Below, piece after piece: positions 6,664 through 14,294 of a stretch of 18,707 nt of DNA. Under the pieces are notes generated by a model. It did not search any database, was not told the origin of the DNA, and worked only from the letters and a program-made list of their open reading frames with translations. How positions within the stretch are numbered: position 1 is the stretch's first letter; each line of letters starts with the position of its first letter. This DNA comes from an uncultured Clostridia bacterium (lineage in GTDB: Bacteria; Bacillota; Clostridia; TANB77; CAG-508). Both the position numbers and the translations under genes were made by a program. The stretch spans positions 1-18,707 of the forward strand of contig CANRBO010000009.1 of assembly GCA_947628885.1 (NCBI GenBank), read 5' to 3'.

Positions 6664-6693
6664 TTTACAGTCTTATGGATAATATGATATAAT
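6664..6693 (+). promoter_or_regulatory. promoter of the gene at 6741
   Basis: TTTACA (6664-6669) and TATAAT (6688-6693) are 18 bp apart, about 48 bases upstream of the start codon at 6741. Confidence 0.55.
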
Positions 6694-6740
6694 CAATTAA
6701 AATTTTGAAAGGAGGATGTGTTAGTTAATAGCTAGCATTA

Positions 6741-8240
6741 ATGAAAATGGAAAAGAACAATAATTCTGCAACAAAAACAAAAAGTAAAAAAGCTGCAAAA
6801 GAAGAAACAAAGAAAGTAGAAAAAGTGGCAAAGGAAGAAACAAAAACAGCAGAAAAAGAACAAGCAAAAAAAATAAAAAAAGATGTAAAAACAGTAGAAA
6901 AAACTACAAAAGGAGAAGCAAAAAAAGTAGAAAAAGATGTAACAACTGAAGTAGAAACGAAATCATCACACGGTAATTACATAACAGGTACAGTTGGGTT
7001 AATTATTGGTGGCTTAATCGCAACTATACCATGGATTTTAGTGTATGTATATGGAAATATGATGTTCTCTGTTTTATCTATTTTTATTGCAACTGGGGAA
7101 TTTTATGGTTACAAATTATTTAATGGAAAGATGAGTAAAAAATTACCTATTTTAATTATGATAATGTCAATCATAATTGTTGCATTGACTACTCTGATAA
7201 TAATCCCTGCCTTTTTAATTATGAAAGAGGGCGTAACTGTAAGCGTTAGTTCATTAGAGAATTTGTATGCAAGTGAAACGTTTACATCAGCAATTATGAA
7301 AGATGCAGCTGTTGCAGTAGCATTTACAATACTTGGATCAAGCGTGGTAACTGCTAATATAAAAAGAAAAATTGCCGCTGGTAACATACAAGATATTGAT
7401 TTAAACAATTCAATGGAAATAGATGAAATTAAAAAAGATGCGATTACAGTAATTAAACCAATATTTGAAAAATTTAATGCATTAACTAAAGATCATGGAA
7501 TTTTAAAGGATGAAATAAATGCTGAATTAAATGAAGATGAGACATTAAAAACAAAATTCAATGTATTAAAGACATATAAAATTGTAAAAAAATCAAATGG
7601 AAGATTTTATTATGATGAACAAGCAGAAAATAATCAATTACAACCAAAAAGTAAAAAACATACTAATCTTATTACAACACTAATCGGACTTATTTTAGTA
7701 GCGATTATTGTTGGTGTAGTTATTTTAAATCAAATGGGAATAATTAATAAAAAAGTTATCTCAGATAACCATATCAGCTTTGAAGTCAATGGAAAATGGA
7801 TAGAATATGATAGCTTTTATAAAAATACATGGAATTTCTATAGATATATAAATAGTGTTGAGCCAAGTACAGATGAAGAGATAGATGAAAATGATTATTC
7901 AAAATGGCCTGCTTCGCTAAGCATAAGTTATTCAAATATAGACACAGAGCAAGCTTCATCAATACAAGAAATTCAAACAGGTATTAAAGAGAATATAAAT
8001 GAATTAGAAATAAAACCTAGCGTTTACGAAGATGAAATTACAAAAACAAAAAATGGATATGATTTATTAACAGTTAAACTTACATTTGATCAAAATCCAA
8101 ATCAAATAGAATTTTTAAATTATATTTTAAACCAAGATGAATTAGCAATTATTGATGTAAATAGTGTTAATTTGCAAGATGAAAGTGAATTGAAAAAAGT
8201 AACAGACATGATTGCACAATCTTTTAAATGGGAAGAATAG
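6741..8240 (+). CDS. multi-pass membrane protein with Lys/Glu-rich tail
   Basis: A 499-residue protein of unrecognised family. Residues 1-75 are low-complexity, charged and helical, with repeats such as KVEK and AKEETK. Hydrophobic segments follow at about 80-100, 105-120, 133-160 and 185-205. Then comes a soluble stretch (210-305) whose FNALTKDHGILKDEINAELNEDETLKTKFNVLKTYKIV part looks like a small winged-helix or helical module, one more span (308-330), and an extracytoplasmic C-terminal domain (335-499). The start is odd: the perfect AGGAGG (6710-6715) lies 25 bases before the first in-frame ATG at 6741, and an in-frame TAG at 6729 rules out an earlier start. The neighbour at 8297 follows after 56 bases, so the two may be co-transcribed. 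Confidence 0.75.
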   Translation: MKMEKNNNSATKTKSKKAAKEETKKVEKVAKEETKTAEKEQAKKIKKDVKTVEKTTKGEAKKVEKDVTTEVETKSSHGNYITGTVGLIIGGLIATIPWILVYVYGNMMFSVLSIFIATGEFYGYKLFNGKMSKKLPILIMIMSIIIVALTTLIIIPAFLIMKEGVTVSVSSLENLYASETFTSAIMKDAAVAVAFTILGSSVVTANIKRKIAAGNIQDIDLNNSMEIDEIKKDAITVIKPIFEKFNALTKDHGILKDEINAELNEDETLKTKFNVLKTYKIVKKSNGRFYYDEQAENNQLQPKSKKHTNLITTLIGLILVAIIVGVVILNQMGIINKKVISDNHISFEVNGKWIEYDSFYKNTWNFYRYINSVEPSTDEEIDENDYSKWPASLSISYSNIDTEQASSIQEIQTGIKENINELEIKPSVYEDEITKTKNGYDLLTVKLTFDQNPNQIEFLNYILNQDELAIIDVNSVNLQDESELKKVTDMIAQSFKWEE

Positions 8241-8296
8241 TAAATGTAAATACGTATATGAACTATTGTGTAAGTTTCTTAATGGGGGATGAAAGA

Positions 8297-9415
8297 TTGA
8301 GTAAGAGTAATATGGAAATAAAAACAATAGATAAAAACGAAGAACCTGAAATCAAAAAAACAAGTAAAAAAGTTATAGCGATAAGTGTACTCTTTATAAT
8401 TGCAATATTTGTAGGAACATTTGCATATATGATGAACACAGACGATATTGACAACTTAGGAGAATTATTAAGAACTGCCGATTATAAATGGGTTTTAGTT
8501 GGGATGATTTGTTTAGTTACAATGTGGCTTGCAGAAACAGTTAATATGCACATCCCACTAAAAAGATTATATCCTACACAAAAGTTTACGAATTCAATAA
8601 AAATAACTATGATAGGACAATTATTTAATAATTTGACCCCATTTAGTACAGGCGGACAAGTTATGCAAGTATACGAAATGGGCAAGACAGGAAAAAGAAC
8701 AAGTGACACATTGTCAATATTGTCAATGAAATTTTTAGTTCAACAAATAACAATGATGATATTTACAATAATGGTTTTAATAACTCAGTTTAGGCACTTT
8801 AGAGACTTGTTTAGTGAATATTTAGCTATAGGAATTATTGGCGTTTCAATAAATATAATTTTACTGGTCTTTTTAATTGCTGCAGGTACTAACAAAGAAT
8901 TTATAATGAAAATAGCAAGACCAATAATAAAATTTATTTCAAAAATAAAAATTGGTAAATTTAGATTTATCAAAGAGCCTGATGAAAGAATCGAAAAGTT
9001 TAGCAAAAGTGTAGAAAATTATAATGAACAATTTAAAATAATGAAAAAGCACAAAATAATGGTAACTAAAATGGCAATAGCAGGTTTTATACAAGCAATC
9101 ACATATTATGCAATAACATTTGCAGTTTACAAGACATTTGGCAATTCGGGTTCAAACTTTTGGGAAATTGTAACAAGACAAACATTTTTAATATTGCTTG
9201 TGTCAGTAGTACCAACACCGGGAGCAGGATTAGGGGCTGAAGGCGGATTCTTGCTAATATTTGGACCAATATTTAAAGATACTACAACTCTTTCAATACT
9301 ATTTTGGAGAATATATACATTTTATTTACCAATATTCGTAGGCACATTATTTATGATACCAACGAAAAGATTAATAACAAAAAGATTTCAAAAAGATATA
9401 CCCCAAGATTCATAA
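8297..9415 (+). CDS. lysylphosphatidylglycerol synthase TM / UPF0104 family membrane protein
   Basis: About 372 residues with eight or so transmembrane helices. It matches the LPG_synthase_TM (COG0392, UPF0104) family, the flippase-like membrane part of MprF, but without the aminoacyltransferase domain. The two family signatures are clear: FNNLTPFSTGGQ about a third of the way in, and VPTPGAGLGAEGGF near the C-terminus. Relatives move or handle lipids in the envelope; the substrate here is unknown. An open frame begins at ATG 8228, inside the previous gene, and ATG 8282 is also possible, but neither has a ribosome site. TTG at 8297 has GGGGGAT 8 bases upstream and reads MSKSN, like the TTG start at 6106. 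The stop codon lies within the terminator. Confidence 0.88.
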   Translation: MSKSNMEIKTIDKNEEPEIKKTSKKVIAISVLFIIAIFVGTFAYMMNTDDIDNLGELLRTADYKWVLVGMICLVTMWLAETVNMHIPLKRLYPTQKFTNSIKITMIGQLFNNLTPFSTGGQVMQVYEMGKTGKRTSDTLSILSMKFLVQQITMMIFTIMVLITQFRHFRDLFSEYLAIGIIGVSINIILLVFLIAAGTNKEFIMKIARPIIKFISKIKIGKFRFIKEPDERIEKFSKSVENYNEQFKIMKKHKIMVTKMAIAGFIQAITYYAITFAVYKTFGNSGSNFWEIVTRQTFLILLVSVVPTPGAGLGAEGGFLLIFGPIFKDTTTLSILFWRIYTFYLPIFVGTLFMIPTKRLITKRFQKDIPQDS

Positions 9416-9428
9416 AATTTTGGGGTAT
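9398..9428. terminator. bidirectional terminator overlapping the gene end
   Basis: ATACCCCAA (9398-9406) pairs with TTGGGGTAT (9420-9428). The stop codon of the upstream gene lies in the loop. The plus strand continues TATTTATAAC. It separates convergent genes and has the same CCCCAA core as the terminator at 3731. Confidence 0.75.
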
Positions 9429-9446
9429 TATTTATAACAGTTATAT

Positions 9447-11042
9447 TTATTCAACGATGATATCTTGTGATTGTTTTTGTGATTCAACTAATTGCTCTTT
9501 GATTGCTTCTTTTCCTAATGGATCTTTAGTTAAATCCCCTAATTTTTTATTTCTTGAGTGAGTAATTGAACATGTATATCCTACACCTGGTTGGAATAAT
9601 GATACGCTGCTATTTGTATGAGCATAAGCTTCTGCAATTGCAACAGTTAAATAATTTGGAGCTCTACCTGAAAGATAAACAGCTTTTCCAGGAGCAATTT
9701 CTGGTACTACAACTTTTGATAAATTATTTTCGTCGTATGTTGTAATGCCTTCAGGTAAATCCATATTATATTCAATTAAAACAGCGTCACCAGTTTCAGT
9801 AGTTTTAAATGCAACTTCTCCTTGTGGATTAGTTTCGCCATGAGATAATTGAGGTATTTCAACATCTTTACCTATTTGTGGTACATATAAACCAACTGGG
9901 CAAGGATGAACAGTATGTGTTAATGCAGATACTAACCATGCTGGTGCAACACCTGTTATTCTAACTGGTTTTCCTTCTTCTGATAGGTGTTTTACAGCAT
10001 TTACAGCTTTTAATAAATTTTCTTGATCCCATACTAGAGCTGTTACAACTTTGCCATTAGGTAATTTTTGCTCTTTTACTTCCATCCCAATTTCTGAACC
10101 TAATTGTGCAATATCAATAGTGTTTACTTCTTGATTTTCTTCTACTTTCTTTTCATCATTAATATTAAATTTTTCTAATATCTGTTTTTTCTTATCTTCA
10201 CTAGATATGCTATCAACTAGATCCTCACATGTATTTATATAGACCTGTTTTATAGATTGGGTATCCATATCAGGATCATTTTTTAACTCATCATATAAAT
10301 GATTTAAGAATTGAAATTTTACTTCATCGTACTTTGCGTCAGAAGGTATACTTTCTAGTATTTCTGTTTTATAACTAGAGTCAGATAGCTTATCCATAAG
10401 ACTTATTTTTTTATCATTATCTGAAAGGCTTTTTATTATTTCAGCTTTATCTCTTTCATCTTTATATTTTTCTAAAAATTGTACTTTTTTATCATCTGAC
10501 TTTAAAGTTAATATAATATTAAGTCTTCTATTCCACCAAGGAACTCGACTTAAATATTCTATTTTTTTATCATCGTCAGATATACTTGCAACAATTTCTT
10601 CTCTTTCATCATCACGGATAATATTCTCTAAAAGTTCTATTTTTTTATCATCACTTGATAAACTACTTATTACTATTGATTTACAAGATTTTATATCTTT
10701 TAACCATTGAAGTTTTTCATCATCATTTGATAAACTGCTTACTATTGTGGCTATATACAAATCATCAGGAAAATTGCCAACACGGAAGTTACCTAATATA
10801 AATTCTACTTTCATTTCATCGCTTGATAAACAGGATACTATTTCTGCTGTATCCATATTTGTAAAATCATTATGCTTTTTAAATTCTTTTAATAATTCCA
10901 ATATTTTATTGTCATCGTTCATGGCAACTTTTAATTCATTAGCTATATACGCAACAAACGGAGCTGAAGCAGAAGACGTAGCTCCATGTGATTCATACTC
11001 TTTAATCAATTCTTCTAAATTTTTTTTCATTTTTTTTATCAT
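9447..11042 (-). CDS. alpha-solenoid protein with two C-terminal Csx3-like domains
   Basis: 531 residues. The N-terminal half is a helical repeat array: the motif SLSSDDKKI recurs with its first Leu/Ile at residues 72, 104, 128, 154, 180, 206, 232 and 279, and the spacing is exactly 26 residues from 128 to 232. Two Csx3/Crn3-like domains follow. The second (about 410-505) is unmistakable against archaeal Csx3: VYLSGRAPNYL, AYAHT (His475), FQPGVG and THS (His495). The first (about 315-402) has VRITGVAPAWL, VHP (His379) and SH (His401). Csx3 cleaves cyclic tetra-adenylate in type III CRISPR immunity; in AF1864 Asp69 and Arg71 are conserved, but here the equivalents are Gln/Gly and Val/Gln, so catalysis is doubtful. 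It is the last gene of the cassette, 32 bases after its neighbour, with a small hairpin (11056-11073) in the gap. AAAGGAA almost touches the first ATG; ATG 11030 is an alternative start. Confidence 0.82.
   Translation of the reverse strand: MIKKMKKNLEELIKEYESHGATSSASAPFVAYIANELKVAMNDDNKILELLKEFKKHNDFTNMDTAEIVSCLSSDEMKVEFILGNFRVGNFPDDLYIATIVSSLSNDDEKLQWLKDIKSCKSIVISSLSSDDKKIELLENIIRDDEREEIVASISDDDKKIEYLSRVPWWNRRLNIILTLKSDDKKVQFLEKYKDERDKAEIIKSLSDNDKKISLMDKLSDSSYKTEILESIPSDAKYDEVKFQFLNHLYDELKNDPDMDTQSIKQVYINTCEDLVDSISSEDKKKQILEKFNINDEKKVEENQEVNTIDIAQLGSEIGMEVKEQKLPNGKVVTALVWDQENLLKAVNAVKHLSEEGKPVRITGVAPAWLVSALTHTVHPCPVGLYVPQIGKDVEIPQLSHGETNPQGEVAFKTTETGDAVLIEYNMDLPEGITTYDENNLSKVVVPEIAPGKAVYLSGRAPNYLTVAIAEAYAHTNSSVSLFQPGVGYTCSITHSRNKKLGDLTKDPLGKEAIKEQLVESQKQSQDIIVE
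9528..10100 (-). other. tandem Csx3-like domain region of the solenoid protein
   Basis: This covers residues 315-505, two copies of the Csx3 fold. Each has a strand ending in a G-x-x-P-x-(W/Y)-L turn, a helix, a His, a (Y/F)-x-P-x-x-G turn and a final Ser-His or His-Ser. The second copy also keeps the LGD that follows in archaeal Csx3. The assignment is from remembered family sequence, not from a profile search. Confidence 0.75.
10173..10853 (-). repeat. 26-residue helical repeats in coding sequence
   Basis: This covers residues 64-290. The consensus is roughly AEIV-x-SLSSDDKKI-x-LLEK followed by a charged linker. Eight units can be counted, five in strict 26-residue register and the last set apart by 47. 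At DNA level the units have diverged, so the array is old rather than a recent slippage product. The pattern predicts paired short helices forming a curved binding surface. Confidence 0.7.
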
Positions 11043-11074
11043 TTCCTTTCTTTTTATAAGGCATATACCTTATT

Positions 11075-11557
11075 TTATTTTTTATAAATATTTTTATTTA
11101 TAACATAATTAACAAATGTAGAAAGCTTGTCTTTTATTGTATCAGAATATGACAAATAATTATAATTTAAAGAATCACATAGGTATCCTATATTAAGCAA
11201 ATTTTCATCAAAGTTTAAATCAGTTATAATTATTTCATCTTTGTTGTCAAACATTCTACTATCAATTAGATTTTCAGCATTAAAGGGTAAAAAGTCTTTT
11301 CCGTCTATATATTCTTTAAAAATTTTACTATCTTTTTTGACTAAAATATCAACAATATTATCATCAATATCAATTATTTTATATTTAAAATAATCTATAT
11401 CTAATTCTCTTTTTAAATATGAGATTAGCCTAGATAATATAAAATCTTTTTCTTGATATAATATGTTTCGTATTTTATCTAATGCTCGTCTATCTTGTTC
11501 TAATTTTAATGTAGCGACAGACTCCATTTCTAATATTTTTTGATATGACTGAATCAT
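11075..11557 (-). CDS. uncharacterised protein of the Csx3-like cassette
   Basis: 160 residues with no family I recognise. Residues 1-50 are helical and likely coiled coil (a run of Glu, Lys, Leu, Arg around EMESVATLKLEQDRR). The rest alternates strands and helices and is rich in Asp, Ile and Asn (YKIIDIDDNIVDILVKKD, EIIITDLNFDENLL). There is no signal peptide or membrane helix, so it is probably cytosolic. It has its own promoter and a possible LysR site just upstream, and is followed after 32 bases by the solenoid-Csx3 gene, so the two should be expressed together. GGAAAGGATAAAGAG precedes the ATG; the Shine-Dalgarno match is moderate. Confidence 0.65.
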   Translation of the reverse strand: MIQSYQKILEMESVATLKLEQDRRALDKIRNILYQEKDFILSRLISYLKRELDIDYFKYKIIDIDDNIVDILVKKDSKIFKEYIDGKDFLPFNAENLIDSRMFDNKDEIIITDLNFDENLLNIGYLCDSLNYNYLSYSDTIKDKLSTFVNYVINKNIYKK

Positions 11558-11592
11558 CTCTTTATCCTTTCCTTATTTAAGCAACTAAATAA

Positions 11593-11621
11593 ATTATACA
11601 ATATTTTTATCGATTTGTAAA
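11593..11621 (-). promoter_or_regulatory. internal promoter of the cassette
   Basis: On the minus strand TTTACA (11616-11621) and TATAAT (11593-11598) are exactly 17 bp apart, in the 87-bp gap after lysR. Transcription would start near 11586, 29 bases before the start codon at 11557. Confidence 0.72.
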
Positions 11622-11642
11622 ATTAATATTTCTAATACTAAT
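11622..11642. promoter_or_regulatory. possible LysR operator
   Basis: An imperfect dyad, ATTAATATT then TCT then AATACTAAT, has 8 of 9 symmetric positions per arm. It abuts the -35 of the promoter above and contains T-N11-A spacing typical of LysR-type boxes. It begins just after the lysR stop. The AT content makes chance symmetry possible. Confidence 0.45.
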
Positions 11643-11644
11643 TA

Positions 11645-12538
11645 TTAGCCTTGCTTATAATATTGTTTGATTTCTTTTACTAGTTCAATGGTTGCTTTAT
11701 TAGACATATTTTTCTTTAATGTTGCGATTCCTTCTTTTGTATCATCTGTTTCAAATTTATTTATAATTGTAATTTTATCTTTAATATCTTGTAGATTTTC
11801 TATGTTAGTAAAGCCTATTCCAATATCATTTAAAACTAATTTTTTCATTATTGAAGAACTTGAAACTTCATAATTAGCATTTAACTTTATATTTTCTTTA
11901 TTACAAAAATCATCTAGTATCTTCCTTTTAGATGAAGGAGTTTTTGGCAATATAATGGTAGTATTATTAATTTCCTGCAAATTTTTAATTGGATGTTTCT
12001 TTATGTAATTCTTACTTGAAAAGAAACAGAAAGTAGAATTACGCAAAGAAATTATTTCAATATTAGAATATTGTCTACTTTTAAATGGTAAATTCAAAGC
12101 AACTATGTCTAATTCTCCATTTGCAAGTTTTTGCATTAAAACATCAGTGATTCCGCTACTAATTGATATATCAATATTAGGATATTTTTTAGTAAAATTC
12201 AAAAATGGCTCAAAAATTAAAGACGACAATAAGGAATTTCCACCACCTATTCGTATTTTTCCTTTTTCTAAAGTAATATATTTTGAAAATATATTTTCTG
12301 CATTGTTTATAGTTTCTATACTATCTTTTATATATTCATAAAGATTTTTGCCTTCTTCTGTTAGTTCGACACCATTTTTATTTCTATAAAAAACTTTCCC
12401 ACCCAATATATTTTCTAATTTTTGTATTGATTGAGTAATTGCTGATTGTGAAATATACATACTTTCAGCGGTTTTTGAAATATTTTTATACTTTACTACT
12501 TCACAAAATACTCTATATAATTCTAAATCGGTATTCAT
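11645..12538 (-). CDS. LysR-family transcriptional regulator
   Basis: A 297-residue LTTR. The N-terminal winged helix-turn-helix is plain: LELYRVFCEVVKYKNISKTAESMYISQSAITQSIQKLE (about 5-42), then VFYRNKNGVELTEEGKNLYEYI. The rest (about 90-290) is the periplasmic-binding-protein-like effector domain, with IRIGGGNSLLSS at its start and ELDIVALNLP in the middle. Its ATG overlaps the stop of the P-loop/Csx3 gene in a TAATG arrangement, so translation is coupled and the regulator level follows that gene. The nearest candidate target is the promoter at 11593. The inducer is unknown. A LysR inside a Csx3-containing operon is unusual. Confidence 0.93.
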   Translation of the reverse strand: MNTDLELYRVFCEVVKYKNISKTAESMYISQSAITQSIQKLENILGGKVFYRNKNGVELTEEGKNLYEYIKDSIETINNAENIFSKYITLEKGKIRIGGGNSLLSSLIFEPFLNFTKKYPNIDISISSGITDVLMQKLANGELDIVALNLPFKSRQYSNIEIISLRNSTFCFFSSKNYIKKHPIKNLQEINNTTIILPKTPSSKRKILDDFCNKENIKLNANYEVSSSSIMKKLVLNDIGIGFTNIENLQDIKDKITIINKFETDDTKEGIATLKKNMSNKATIELVKEIKQYYKQG

Positions 12539-14007
12539 TATTCACTATACGTCCTTTCATTATTATTTGAAGATAAAGATTGTTCATTTGCTTTTGAAGT
12601 TTCGTGGTGTAAAGAATCTTGTAAAGAACGTCTAGGAATATCATTTGAATCAACTTGTGCTACTACTTTAGAGTGAATAGAGTCATCTAAATATTTAATT
12701 TTATCTTTATTTTCGCGTCTGTTGGCAAACCAAGTTTTTATTCTCGACAAAACTCCTTGTTTTTCTATAACTGCTGGTAATTTTATATTGTTTTTTTCTT
12801 TTTTGTCTTCGAAATATTTATTAATATTTATGCCATTTACACTATCAACAATAGTGCCTAAGTCTTTTTCATTTATTGATGAAACACATGTAAATCCCTT
12901 TCCGGGTTGAAATGTAAATATTTTATTAGCATCATAGCTTGTACTTATTGAAGCTAATAACCATAATGGGATTTTTCCAGAAATGTATAAATTTTTGTTA
13001 TTTTTTATTTGTGGCAAGACACAATGTTTATAATCTTCTAAAGAATATTGCTCTTTAGTAATATCAATATCCATAAAAATATTTTCTTTGTTTTCAATAA
13101 TGTTATATGATAATCCATCTGCTTGTTTTAATCCTTTTTTCTTTGGAAAATCTCTTATTGGAATATATGATTTTGTTCTTACATCATAGGCACTTATATT
13201 TTCAACACCTTGTTTTTTGACTGCTTTGCACAATGCACATAAAATAAAGTTTGCTCGAATTCCATTTAACATTACTGGCTGTTCATGATCAATTTTCTCT
13301 TGCATAGATTTATATATTTGAGGTATTGCACTTTCAGACCATTTGACATTTTTTATAGGTGTTCCGTCTTCAGTAAGTATTTCCTTTCCATAACCTAATT
13401 CAAAGCCAAGTTCTGTGTCATCAATCATTGTACCTACATATTTATCGTCTATATTTTCTACTTTTTCACCATATTTACTTTTTTGAATAATATCTGAAAC
13501 AATAGCATTTATTACCTGAGAATTCTCTAAAATTTCTCCTCTTTCTAATCCGACTATCCTTCCTTGAAGATATGGCAATCTTGAATATATTTTTTCTTGA
13601 CCTTCAAGACTCGAATCTAAACAGCCTATACATTTCAAGCCAAGTCCTTGACCAAAGTTTAACCATGCTTGTTTCTTTTCTTCATCACTGCTTAGAACAA
13701 CAAAGCTATCACAATGCTGAAAGACCTGTTCATTTTCTTTTGACATTACTCCACCAACATCAACTAACACAATTTTATTAGTTTGATTATCTATTGCTTG
13801 ACAAGCATCATCTATAAAACTTTTTGTGAATTTTCCTTTTTTTCTTACAATACTCGTTTCATCTTGATTTTTATTATTACTCCAAGTCCCTTCACCATCA
13901 GGGCATGCTCTAATGATAGTATAAGCATCTGTAGGCATCTTATCAATTAAGTTTGCAATAAATACACTTTTTCCGGAATGAGGCGGACCACAGAATACTA
14001 TTTTCAT
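12538..14007 (-). CDS. P-loop NTPase fused to two degenerate Csx3-like domains
   Basis: 489 residues from ATG 14007, where AGGAGG ends 7 bases upstream. The frame is open back to ATG 14055, but that start lacks a site. Residues 1-160 form a P-loop NTPase with Walker A GPPHSGKS (7-14), the distinctive RACPDGEGTWS (33-43), a Walker B-like strand KIVLVDVGG (78-86, Asp83), and GRIVGLERG (149-157). The same NTPase is known fused to Csx3 in cyanobacterial Csx3-AAA proteins. Two Csx3-like copies follow at about 190-285 (MLNGIRANFI, then YDVR with Asp275 and Arg277) and 300-385 (YISGKIPLWLL, then FQPGKGFTC). Catalytic histidines are missing in both. The tail (about 400-489) is charged and probably disordered. 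It is the first gene of the cassette and lysR overlaps its stop codon. Confidence 0.82.
   Translation of the reverse strand: MKIVFCGPPHSGKSVFIANLIDKMPTDAYTIIRACPDGEGTWSNNKNQDETSIVRKKGKFTKSFIDDACQAIDNQTNKIVLVDVGGVMSKENEQVFQHCDSFVVLSSDEEKKQAWLNFGQGLGLKCIGCLDSSLEGQEKIYSRLPYLQGRIVGLERGEILENSQVINAIVSDIIQKSKYGEKVENIDDKYVGTMIDDTELGFELGYGKEILTEDGTPIKNVKWSESAIPQIYKSMQEKIDHEQPVMLNGIRANFILCALCKAVKKQGVENISAYDVRTKSYIPIRDFPKKKGLKQADGLSYNIIENKENIFMDIDITKEQYSLEDYKHCVLPQIKNNKNLYISGKIPLWLLASISTSYDANKIFTFQPGKGFTCVSSINEKDLGTIVDSVNGININKYFEDKKEKNNIKLPAVIEKQGVLSRIKTWFANRRENKDKIKYLDDSIHSKVVAQVDSNDIPRRSLQDSLHHETSKANEQSLSSNNNERTYSE
12853..13440 (-). other. tandem Csx3-like domain region of the NTPase protein
   Basis: This covers residues 190-385. 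It aligns by eye with the tandem region of the solenoid protein: ELGFELGYGKEIL with EIGMEVKEQKLP, VKWSESAIP with VWDQENLLK, YISGKIPLWL with YLSGRAPNYL, and FQPGKGFTC with FQPGVGYTC. The two proteins therefore share a duplicated Csx3 module by common descent. Confidence 0.65.
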
Positions 14008-14107
14008 GTTATTTCCTCCTATAAACTTTCTAAAGGGATTGAGGTTATTTATCATTTGTTATTAGTTTCTATCCCTAAAATTTAATTTTATACAATAATA
14101 CAATTAT

Positions 14108-14136
14108 AATATATAGAAAAAGCAAAAAATAATCAA
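14108..14136 (-). promoter_or_regulatory. candidate promoter of the Csx3-like cassette
   Basis: On the minus strand TTGATT (14131-14136) and TATATT (14108-14113) are 17 bp apart. A nearby TATAAT (14103-14108) has no partner at good distance. The leader would be about 95 bases and contains AGGGAT/ATCCCT inverted repeats (14034-14039, 14071-14076). Confidence 0.35.
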
Positions 14137-14178
14137 GGGTTTTACAAATATTTTTGTGAACTTTTTTAAAAATTAACC

Positions 14179-14218
14179 ATAAGTAAAACTTATAATAGAA
14201 ATTAAAATTATTAATTTT
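14179..14218. promoter_or_regulatory. two symmetric elements in the divergent intergenic region
   Basis: ATAAGT-AAA-ACTTAT (14179-14193) and the perfect AAAATTA-T-TAATTTT (14204-14218) lie between the two divergent promoters. The second overlaps the -35 of the plus-strand promoter. They are candidate operators, but AT richness lowers their weight. Confidence 0.3.
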
Positions 14219-14244
14219 ACATAGCAAATATTTTGATGTATAAT
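14216..14244 (+). promoter_or_regulatory. promoter of the gene at 14295
   Basis: TTTACA (14216-14221) and TATAAT (14239-14244) are exactly 17 bp apart. The leader is about 44 bases and ends with AGGAGG (14281-14286). Confidence 0.75.
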
Positions 14245-14294
14245 TAAATTGTAAAGTTTTTTTAATAAATATACCAATATAGGAGGTTGATTTT

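Noticed and set aside
8228..8296. Longer start at ATG 8228 for the UPF0104 protein
   Set aside because: It lies inside the preceding gene without a ribosome site and would add an unlikely Cys-containing hydrophilic extension.
14008..14055. Longer start at ATG 14055 for the NTPase-Csx3 protein
   Set aside because: It has no ribosome site, the extra 16 residues precede the first beta strand of the P-loop fold, and AGGAGG is ideally placed for ATG 14007.
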